Of a stretch of DNA of 64,000 nt, positions 1 through 7,594 are shown one piece after another. A program made the position numbers and the translations under genes. The stretch comes from Flavobacterium sp. BFFFF2 (lineage in GTDB: Bacteria > Bacteroidota > Bacteroidia > Flavobacteriales > Flavobacteriaceae). The notes below the pieces were generated by a model. That model did no database searches. It saw only the letters and a list, made by a program, of their open reading frames with translations, and had not been told where the DNA came from. Numbering within the stretch: the stretch's first letter is position 1; every line of letters starts with the position of its first letter. The DNA lies in NCBI GenBank assembly GCA_002256385.1, contig NKJD01000011.1:1-64000 (forward strand), given 5' to 3'.

Positions 1-200
1 AAGAAAACGAACCAAAAGAAAGGGCCTTTTTGGCCCGCATAAAAGGTCATTTTTGCCTTCGGCAAAACCAGTTTCGCTTGGCCGAAAATCCCTCCAAGGC
101 TTCGCGATTTTTTGCGGCTAGCGAAACTTATGACTACATATGCGGGCCGGTACCTGTTAAGCTTCGCAGAAAAGTAAACATTGATTTAAAACCTTATTTT

Positions 201-247
201 GTCATTTCGACGAAGGAGAAACGTAAGTTCAGCGAAGCTAAATCTCA
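201..247. repeat. intergenic repeat of the 'GTCATTTCGACGAAGGAGAAA...AGCGAAGCTAAATCTC' type
   Basis: gtcatttcgacgaaggagaaacgtaagttcagcgaagctaaatctcat; resembles dispersed intergenic repeats I associate with Bacteroidetes; single copy in window. Confidence 0.4.
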
Positions 248-583
248 TCATCATGGTTCATGAGTTAGCATGACATGATTTTCATAAGACCTTTTAGTTT
301 CTACTTGACCTCTTGCTGTTGTTTCACGTCTTTGTTCATTTTCTTTGCTGGGAAAAGTCAGAAGAAAGAAAAAAGAGGCAAGAGAAAAGATTGCTCATAA
401 ATCTAATAATACACAATAATTACTTAAAATTAAAGCCCCATCTCCTTGGGAGAGGGGGTTTGGGGGTGAGGTTAATAAGTCACACTTGCACAGCTTCGCA
501 GAACAGTTATCATTGATTGAAAATCTAAAAGAACCCAATCCTCCAATTCTAGTAATATATCACCAAAATTACACAAAACAACA

Positions 584-607
584 AAGGACAGCCGTTGAGC
601 TGTCCTT
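584..607. terminator. hairpin AAGGACAGC-cgttga-GCTGTCCTT, terminator-like but without a clear U-tract
   Basis: 9-bp perfect inverted repeat. Confidence 0.4.
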
Positions 608-654
608 ACTGTTGCATTGTGGCTATTGCCTTGATTCGCCTTTTGACAAACTTG

Positions 655-752
655 AAACCTGACCCGAGGCCAAAGGCCGAACGGTGCATATGAGTTATAG
701 AGGAGGACTGCCAGTGGCAGTCAGGTCCACGAGCTTTAGCTCGCCTCAACAA
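655..752 (+). repeat. structured intergenic repeat, copy 1 of 3
   Basis: aacctgacccgaggccaaaggccgaacggtgcat...gactgccagtggcagtc...cgagctttagctcgcctcaacaaa; homologous to 57901-57996 and 58014-58110. Confidence 0.75.
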
Positions 753-897
753 ACTTGAAACCTGAAACCTGAAACTCAATGTGTTTACAATAGTTTAATG
801 GCTAAAAATTTGGCTATGGATTATTTAATTTCTTTTTTTGTAATTGATTCAATTTATTGGGTTTACAACACTATTTTAAACATTAAATATCTTTATT

Positions 898-1398
898 ATG
901 AAACAATTCAAACTTAGCCTGCTGCTCCTGTTTGGAATGGCATTTATGGGCGTGCATGCCCAAAACATGTATGTAATGCCTAATGCAGGAACCCAAAGTG
1001 TGTATTCCGTGGCCAATATTCAGAAAATTACTTTTTCGGGAGGCAATATGTTGGTGACCAACACCACGGGTGGCTATGGCACTTTTGCCTTGGCGGACAA
1101 CCGCTATGTGAAATTCGCTGATTTTCCGTTAGAAGTTGCCTCGAATGAAATGGCAAACAACCGCTTTTTGGTGTACCCAAACCCCGTAGGTTCGGTGCTA
1201 AACATTGCCAACTACAATACCACCCAAACCATCAGCCAATTGGCCATTTACAGCATAGATGGCCGCTTGCTCCTTGCCCAAAACGCTTTTACAGGCAACA
1301 ACCCCCAAGTGGAAGTAAGTCACTTGCCAGCCGGGAGTTATTTGTGTAAAATAGTGGCAGGCACGCAAACCCAAACGATTCAATTCTTAAAACAATAA
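898..1398 (+). CDS. T9SS type A sorting domain-containing secreted protein
   Basis: N-terminal signal peptide; C-terminal FLVYPNPVGSVLNIANY...YSIDGRLL...LPAGSYLCKI sorting-domain pattern. Confidence 0.85.
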   Translation: MKQFKLSLLLLFGMAFMGVHAQNMYVMPNAGTQSVYSVANIQKITFSGGNMLVTNTTGGYGTFALADNRYVKFADFPLEVASNEMANNRFLVYPNPVGSVLNIANYNTTQTISQLAIYSIDGRLLLAQNAFTGNNPQVEVSHLPAGSYLCKIVAGTQTQTIQFLKQ

Positions 1399-1401
1399 AC
1401 C

Positions 1402-2151
1402 ATGAGACAGTTTTATTTCGTCATTTCGCTATTAAGCATTTCATTAACGCAGGCCCAAAACGACTCCATTTACTTTTGGAAATCAGGGGCTTTATTGGAA
1501 AAACGTTCCATTAAAACCGCCGATTTGGACAGTATTACGTTTAAGCGGCCAACAGCGACTCCCTCTCCCTGCGGTGACACCACTGCACCCTACCCAACAG
1601 TAACCATTGGCTCACAAGTATGGATGCAAAAAAACCTCAATGTGTGCAAATACCGCAACGGTGATGATATTCCCCAAGTTCAAGACCCCACCGCTTGGGC
1701 AGCCCTGACCACTGGCGCATGGTGTTATAACAACAACGACACAGCCAATGGACCAGTTTATGGCAAGTTATACAATTGGTATGCAGTGAACGACCCACGT
1801 GGTTTAGCCCCCACAGGCTACCACATTCCTTCTGATGCTGAATGGACTACTTTAACCACCTTTTTAGGTGGCGAATCAGTTGCAGGTAATAAGATGAAAG
1901 CCACTACCTTGTGGGCGCCATTTAGCGGAATTACCAACACCAACAGCAGCGGTTTTACAGGTCTTCCAGGCGGTTACCGCAACTACGATGGAACATTCTA
2001 CAGCGTTGGCACCAGCGGCAGTTGGTGGAGTTCGTCTGAGAATTCTACAACGCCTGGTTGGTACCGCGGCCTGAACTATAACTACAGCAGAGCCAGCCGC
2101 AACAACTACATTGAGACAGACGGTTTTTCGGTCCGTTGCCTCAGGGATTAA
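1402..2151 (+). CDS. FISUMP (Fibrobacter succinogenes major paralogous) domain-containing protein
   Basis: VTIGSQVWMQKNLNV..YRNGDDIP...GKLYNWYAVNDPRGLAPTGYHIPSDAEWTTL...GGYRNYDGTF...WWSSSE. Confidence 0.85.
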   Translation: MRQFYFVISLLSISLTQAQNDSIYFWKSGALLEKRSIKTADLDSITFKRPTATPSPCGDTTAPYPTVTIGSQVWMQKNLNVCKYRNGDDIPQVQDPTAWAALTTGAWCYNNNDTANGPVYGKLYNWYAVNDPRGLAPTGYHIPSDAEWTTLTTFLGGESVAGNKMKATTLWAPFSGITNTNSSGFTGLPGGYRNYDGTFYSVGTSGSWWSSSENSTTPGWYRGLNYNYSRASRNNYIETDGFSVRCLRD

Positions 2152-2266
2152 TTTATTTGATTCATTTGATTATTTGGGGTTTGGGGCGGAGCCCCAACAA
2201 ATTTCAAAAAATGATATATAGCCTATTGTCAAAGTTTTGAGTTTTACGAAGGTTATAAGTCTGAAA

Positions 2267-2298
2267 GTCCCGTTAGCTTTGGTTAGCGGGATTTTTTT
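2267..2298 (+). terminator. putative rho-independent terminator downstream of the FISUMP gene
   Basis: cccgttagctttggttagcgggattttttt stem (with G-U) plus T-tract. Confidence 0.6.
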
Positions 2299-2342
2299 AC
2301 GATTTTTGAGGTTACACAAAATTCTGTCCAGTCTCCTAAAAG

Positions 2343-2531
2343 CCTCTTCAACCAAGCTCTGAACATCAAATTCAAAGCTAAAAACCTCTTCGACCAAGCT
2401 CTGAATATCAAATTCCAAGCTAAATGCCTCTTCGACCAAGCTCTGAACATCAAATTCCAAGCTAAAAACCTCGTCGACCAAGCTAAATACCTCTTCGACC
2501 AAGCTCTGAACATCAAATTCGAAGTTCGAGA
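2343..2531. repeat. 42-bp minisatellite, about 4.5 units
   Basis: unit cctcttcgaccaagctctgaacatcaaattccaagctaaaaa at 2343, 2385, 2427, a 21-bp half unit at 2469, then 2490. Confidence 0.9.
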
Positions 2532-2596
2532 ACAAGTAGTGAACATTAGATTGTTCTGCCTCATCTCGGCAGACACGCAGGTCGACCCCAACGTGA

Positions 2597-2712
2597 TATT
2601 CATAACTACTACCTATTCAAAAACAGGGCGACCACAAGGGTCGCCCCTACAAGGTATTCATAATTACTACCTATTCAAAAACAAGGCAGCCGCAAGCACC
2701 GCCCCAACAGAT
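2597..2712. repeat. tandem pair of 58-bp units
   Basis: tattcata(a/c)...tactacctattcaaaaacaaggc... repeated at 2597 and 2655; first unit carries the hairpin gggcgaccacaagggtcgccc. Confidence 0.75.
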
Positions 2713-2768
2713 CTATTGAAACAACGTTCAACTTTTGGCTTCCCGCTATTGCCTTCGATTGATTGAAA

Positions 2769-2880
2769 GAAACCTAAAACCTAAAACCTAAAACCTAAAA
2801 CTTGAAACTTGAAACTTGAAACTTGAAACTTGAAACTTGAAACTTGAAGCTTGAAACTAAAACTTAAAACCTTGAAACCC
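2769..2880. repeat. heptameric tandem repeat (CCTAAAA)n then (CTTGAAA)n
   Basis: acctaaaacctaaaacctaaaacttgaaacttgaaacttgaaac... Confidence 0.95.
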
Positions 2881-3029
2881 GTTCACCATCGTAAAAAGTG
2901 CTTCTCCTCATTTGCAAATGATATAAATTTTCACAAAAATTCTGTAATACTTAATAGTAATATAATGTGGACTTTTACTCATTGAAAATGTGACAATTAG
3001 AATGCCAATTTGTAAAACCCCTTAACTAG

Positions 3030-3890
3030 ATGAGCGAATTAAAAAATACAATCAAACTGCTGAGGTTGCCGTTTTCAATATTTTTATTGCCCGTTTCGTT
3101 GTTTTCATTTTTCTATATTCAGCCTGCTTTCAGTTTTCAGTTATTTTTAGTAATCGCTATTTGGCATCTTTTAGTTTTTCCGTCTAGCAACGGCTATAAC
3201 AGCTACCAAGATCAAGATGAAGGGCCCATTGGCGGCTTGGCGGCTCCACCAAAACCGACCAAACTGCTGCTGCATGTGTCAAATGTGATGGACGCGAGCG
3301 CGATAGTGCTTTCCTTTTTGGTCAACACGTATTTTGCATTTTTTGTGGCCGTTTATATTATTGCCTCCCGGCTTTACAGCAATAGAACCATCCGGTTCAA
3401 AAAATTGCCAATCGTAGGCTTTCTCATTGTATTCATTTTTCAAGGTGCTTGGATTTTCTGCGGAAACATATTTGCCTTGTCTTCGGTGCAATTATTTTCG
3501 AACCCAGCGGTCGTATGTTCGGCCATCGCGTCCTCTTTTTTTATTGCAACAATCTATCCGCTTACGCAAATTTACCAGCACGAAGCAGATCAAAACGATG
3601 GGGTAACAACGCTGAGCATGTTACTTGGCATTAAGGGAACATTCCTTTTTTCAATGGGGATGTTTTTGATAGCGACGCTGTTTATTTATTTTTCTTTTAA
3701 TGAAAAAACGACCATCAACAATTTTTGGCTCTTTAACATGGTGATGCTCCCATCGACTATTTATTTTTTTTGGTGGGCCCTCAAATCGTTTAAAGATGCC
3801 ACGCATGTTAACTTTAAAAACACCATGATGATGCTGGTGCTTTCATCGTTACTCAATAACCTGTTTTTCTTTATGCTACTCCTTAAATAA
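3030..3890 (+). CDS. UbiA-family prenyltransferase
   Basis: multi-TM; first Asp-rich-like motif NGYNSYQDQDEGPIGGLAAPP, second IYPLTQIYQHEADQNDGVTTLSMLLG. Confidence 0.85.
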   Translation: MSELKNTIKLLRLPFSIFLLPVSLFSFFYIQPAFSFQLFLVIAIWHLLVFPSSNGYNSYQDQDEGPIGGLAAPPKPTKLLLHVSNVMDASAIVLSFLVNTYFAFFVAVYIIASRLYSNRTIRFKKLPIVGFLIVFIFQGAWIFCGNIFALSSVQLFSNPAVVCSAIASSFFIATIYPLTQIYQHEADQNDGVTTLSMLLGIKGTFLFSMGMFLIATLFIYFSFNEKTTINNFWLFNMVMLPSTIYFFWWALKSFKDATHVNFKNTMMMLVLSSLLNNLFFFMLLLK

Positions 3891-3896
3891 TTCGTC

Positions 3897-5048
3897 ATGT
3901 CGTACATACTCAACATATCAACTGCTGTTCCCGAGTACCAAATTGGAAAAGAGGACCTCACCCGATTTTATTTGCAAGCCTTTCATCCAGATCAAGCAAA
4001 CCACTTTATAAAAAAACTATACGTTTTAAATAGAAAAACAAAAATAGAGCGCCGCTATAGTTGCATTCCTGACTACCAAGGGAATAACTACGAGTTATAT
4101 ACCAACGGCGATTTTATGCAACCCATCGAAAAAAGGATGCAATTGTATAAAGTAAAAATAATGCCTTTGGCCAGTCAAGCAATTGATAAAGTTTTGCGTC
4201 AAAGTACTATTAAACCTGCTGATTTTACGCACCTCATCACGGTGAGTTGCACGGGTTTAATGGCGCCGGGCTTGGAGTTTATGATTGCAGAAAAGTACGG
4301 TCTTGAACACACCGAAAAGTCGGCAGTGAATTTCTTAGGTTGTTATGCCGGACTAAAAGCGCTGAAACAGGCCCACTATATTGCACAGTCAACGCCGCAC
4401 GCCTGCATTCTGATTGTCAGCGCCGAACTTTGTTCGCTGCACTTTTACCCTTCAGATGTCAACGAAGACATTATTGCCAATTTATTATTTGCTGATGGCG
4501 CAGCAGCAGTCATTGTCTGTGGCAACAAAAGCGAACATGCGCAGCATAAAGTGGTGTTGCAAATGGACCACATTGGCAGCGCGTCCGTGCCAAATACAGC
4601 CGATCTGATGAAGTGGGATATTTCCTCAACGGCTTTCAGGATGCATTTAAGCGCCCAGGTAGTGGGTGCCATCAAAGCACACATTCATGACGTGGTGGCG
4701 CATTTTCTAGGAAATGAAAAAGCGGACATCGACTATTGGGCCATTCATCCGGGTGGTGTTAAAATCGTGGAAGCGGTACAACAAAGTTTGCACCTGCAAG
4801 ACGATCAGGTAGCCGAGTCGATGCAGATCATGCAGCAATACGGCAATATGTCGTCGCCCACCATTCTTTTTATTTTAAGTAGCATTTTCAATAAAATAAA
4901 AAATGCCGACGAAATGGAAAGTAAAAAGATATTTTCTTGCGCTTTCGGACCGGGCTTGAACATGGAAATGGTAAGCCTTTCATCGGTCAATACCAGTCAT
5001 TTGAACCTGTCAAATCCAATCCATCAAAATCATGCTGTTGAAGTATAG
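3897..5048 (+). CDS. type III polyketide synthase (chalcone/alkylresorcinol synthase-like)
   Basis: thiolase fold motifs with Cys-His-Asn triad: VNFLGCYAGLKALKQA, YWAIHPGGVKIVEA, QYGNMSSPTILFIL. Confidence 0.93.
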   Translation: MSYILNISTAVPEYQIGKEDLTRFYLQAFHPDQANHFIKKLYVLNRKTKIERRYSCIPDYQGNNYELYTNGDFMQPIEKRMQLYKVKIMPLASQAIDKVLRQSTIKPADFTHLITVSCTGLMAPGLEFMIAEKYGLEHTEKSAVNFLGCYAGLKALKQAHYIAQSTPHACILIVSAELCSLHFYPSDVNEDIIANLLFADGAAAVIVCGNKSEHAQHKVVLQMDHIGSASVPNTADLMKWDISSTAFRMHLSAQVVGAIKAHIHDVVAHFLGNEKADIDYWAIHPGGVKIVEAVQQSLHLQDDQVAESMQIMQQYGNMSSPTILFILSSIFNKIKNADEMESKKIFSCAFGPGLNMEMVSLSSVNTSHLNLSNPIHQNHAVEV

Positions 5049-5730
5049 ATCCACCGAAAAGGAATACCTCGATGGCAACCAAATTGAAACCAAAGACCTG
5101 TATCAAAATCTCATCGAATTGGATGTAATCAACAGCCGTTTGGGCGGATATCACGCCACACGAAAAGGATTGGCGGCCATTTTAAAAACGGAAACGCCCG
5201 TTCGTACAGTGTTAGATATTGGATTTGGTGGGGGAGATGCTATTAAGCAGATGCAAAAATATGCTGAGCAGCATGGACTGAACCTGTTTTTTTATGGCGT
5301 TGATTTAAAGGATGACTGTGTTCAATATGCCAAGAAAAATTTGGCTGCTTACAACAACACCCAACTCATTTGCGATGATTACCGGAATATATCGGCCGAG
5401 CTGCTGCAACAAATAGATGTGATCCATTGCAGCTTATTCTTGCACCACCTTACCGATGAAGAAATCGTTGATTTGTTAAAATTTGGCAAATCCAATCACT
5501 GCATCATCCTCGCTAATGACTTGCAAAGGCATTGGTTTGCCTATTACAGCATTCGATGGCTGACCACCCTCTTCTCCAAATCGTATTTGGTCAGGAACGA
5601 TGCGCCCATTTCTGTTAAACGGGGTTTTAAAAGAAATGAACTGATTTCATTACTTGAAAAAGCGGGCTACACAAACTATTCTGTCACTTGGAGTTGGGCA
5701 TTTCGGTACATTTTAATTGCTACCGAATGA
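5032..5730 (+). CDS. class I SAM-dependent methyltransferase
   Basis: VRTVLDIGFGGGDAIKQM glycine-rich motif I; VIHCSLFLHHLTDEE; overlaps PKS stop. Confidence 0.9.
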   Translation: MLLKYRSTEKEYLDGNQIETKDLYQNLIELDVINSRLGGYHATRKGLAAILKTETPVRTVLDIGFGGGDAIKQMQKYAEQHGLNLFFYGVDLKDDCVQYAKKNLAAYNNTQLICDDYRNISAELLQQIDVIHCSLFLHHLTDEEIVDLLKFGKSNHCIILANDLQRHWFAYYSIRWLTTLFSKSYLVRNDAPISVKRGFKRNELISLLEKAGYTNYSVTWSWAFRYILIATE

Positions 5731-6839
5731 GCTATGATGTCGCAATTATTGGCGGAGGCATAGCTGGTCTTTCTTTGTCAATCGACCTAAAAAAACGCGG
5801 GCACCAAGTCATCGTCATTGAAAAAGGGACCTATCCCCGCCACAAAGTATGCGGGGAATATATATCGATGGAATCGCACCACTACTTACAACAACTTTGT
5901 CCTGCTTTGGCTGCCATTCATTTGCCGATGATCAATCAATTCAAATTGACTACGGGCAGCAGCAAGGCCTTTACTACGGCGCTTGATCTGGGGGGCTTCG
6001 GCATCAGTCGGTACCTCTTGGAGGAACTGCTGTTTCATGAAGCGAAAAATCAAGGGGTCGTATTCATGCTCAACAAGAAAGCGCTCGACATTCACTTTGA
6101 TGTCCATCAAAATAAGTATGCGATTCAAACAAGTAGCAGTGCGGTTCATGCTGCTTTGGTGTGCAATGCAACGGGCCGAAAATCAAATTTGAAAACGGCA
6201 GGCGCTAAGCGAATTGACACCAATTACGTGGGGATTAAGTATCATATTAAAATGCCAAGAAACCCAAATTTAATTGAGATTCATAATTTTCCGGGGGGCT
6301 ATTGCGGCATTTCAAATATAGAAGAAGACAAATCGTGCTTGTGCTATATGGTGAATGCCAAATACCTGCAAAAAGGGCAGCATGCCATTACAGAATTAGA
6401 GAAGACTAATTTATTTAAAAACAGCCACTTAGAAGAAGTATTTACCACCGCTGACTTTTTATTTAAACAACCGGTAACCGTCAGTGGCATCAATTTTCTC
6501 ATTAAACAACCCGTTTCAGACGAGTGCTTTTTTTTGGGCGATGCAGCCGGCAGCATGGCGCCCATTACGGGCAATGGCATGAGCATGGCGCTCAGATCTG
6601 CCTCTGTATTGGCACAGCATTTTGACCAATTCTTTTTAAAAGAAATTTCCAAACAACAATTGGTGGCCAAGTACACGCAGTTTTGGAATCAAGAATTCTC
6701 GACCCGGATTAATTTAAGCCGGCACTTACAACGCCTGTCCGAATCGTCATTTTTAGCAAATCGAACCATTGAATTATGTAACGCATTCCCTTCATTAGCA
6801 AAAGGACTTATCAATCAAACGCATGGAAAACCATTTTAA
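5727..6839 (+). CDS. NAD(P)/FAD-dependent oxidoreductase (geranylgeranyl reductase / flavin monooxygenase-like)
   Basis: MSYDVAIIGGGIAGLSLSIDLKKRGHQVIVIEKGTYPRHKVCGEYIS; CFFLGDAAGSMAPITGNGMSMAL; internal ATG at 5727 preferred over track start 5688. Confidence 0.9.
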   Translation: MSYDVAIIGGGIAGLSLSIDLKKRGHQVIVIEKGTYPRHKVCGEYISMESHHYLQQLCPALAAIHLPMINQFKLTTGSSKAFTTALDLGGFGISRYLLEELLFHEAKNQGVVFMLNKKALDIHFDVHQNKYAIQTSSSAVHAALVCNATGRKSNLKTAGAKRIDTNYVGIKYHIKMPRNPNLIEIHNFPGGYCGISNIEEDKSCLCYMVNAKYLQKGQHAITELEKTNLFKNSHLEEVFTTADFLFKQPVTVSGINFLIKQPVSDECFFLGDAAGSMAPITGNGMSMALRSASVLAQHFDQFFLKEISKQQLVAKYTQFWNQEFSTRINLSRHLQRLSESSFLANRTIELCNAFPSLAKGLINQTHGKPF

Positions 6840-7299
6840 CAATCAACATTTTTTATTCTGGCAAAAATGGCTCTACTACACGAGTTTACTCTTTGCTTTA
6901 TTCGGCATTGTTTTTGCCTTGTATGGCAACAATATATTATTCGCACCTTACAATCAAATGCTTACCCGCGTTTTTTGGCACACGACGCAATTTCCGCCTG
7001 AGGTCGCGCCATTCCGCGCTTTTATTTATGGACCTTTGGGTGGTACCATTTGTTGCTGTTACATTTTATTGGCTTTTATAGCCAAGTATGCTTTCAAAGA
7101 AAAACAAAAATGGGCCCGAACTGCCATTATTGTGGCATTCAGTTTTTGGGTGGGCATCGATTCTTCGGTGTGCCTGTATTTTGGTGCCTATCCGCAGATC
7201 TATATGGTGAATGCTTTTTCGATTATTGTCAAGGCGTTGCCAATCATTTATACGTGGAACGATTTTAGTCAAACACGGACTGGGGAAACAAGTATATAA
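6823..7299 (+). CDS. small multi-TM membrane protein of the PKS operon
   Basis: 158 aa hydrophobic protein; overlaps the oxidoreductase stop by 17 bp. Confidence 0.75.
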   Translation: MENHFNNQHFLFWQKWLYYTSLLFALFGIVFALYGNNILFAPYNQMLTRVFWHTTQFPPEVAPFRAFIYGPLGGTICCCYILLAFIAKYAFKEKQKWARTAIIVAFSFWVGIDSSVCLYFGAYPQIYMVNAFSIIVKALPIIYTWNDFSQTRTGETSI

Positions 7300-7594
7300 G
7301 GGCGATAAACGCCTTGAATTTTAAAACGTGTTGATTGGCGGCCATTGTGCACTGTACGATGACAATTTTAATATTGCGATGGCATAATAATAAGTGATCA
7401 CCTACTATTGAAATGGAATTGTTTCTTGAAGTAGGAGGGGGATTTTAGCTGGTCGAACGCGTTTTACGGCCTGTTGAGGTGAGGCATTTTGCAACTATTT
7501 GTGTTTTTTAAAATGATGTTTATTGCAAAACCTGAACTTGAATGTCCGCCAAGATTTCCCATTGTTTGAAACGGCTGTTTGTGAATTCAGCTTT

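Noticed and set aside
30-516. ORFs 30-263 and 313-516 as genes
   Set aside because: Repeat-rich low-complexity region, no recognisable domains, poor codon character; likely chance ORFs.
2170-2603. Minus ORFs 2170-2535 and 2283-2603 as real proteins
   Set aside because: Both arise from the 42-bp minisatellite reading open in several frames; no independent support.
2769-2880. Possible CRISPR array (regular short repeats)
   Set aside because: Period of 7 bp with no unique spacers and no cas genes; simple tandem repeat.
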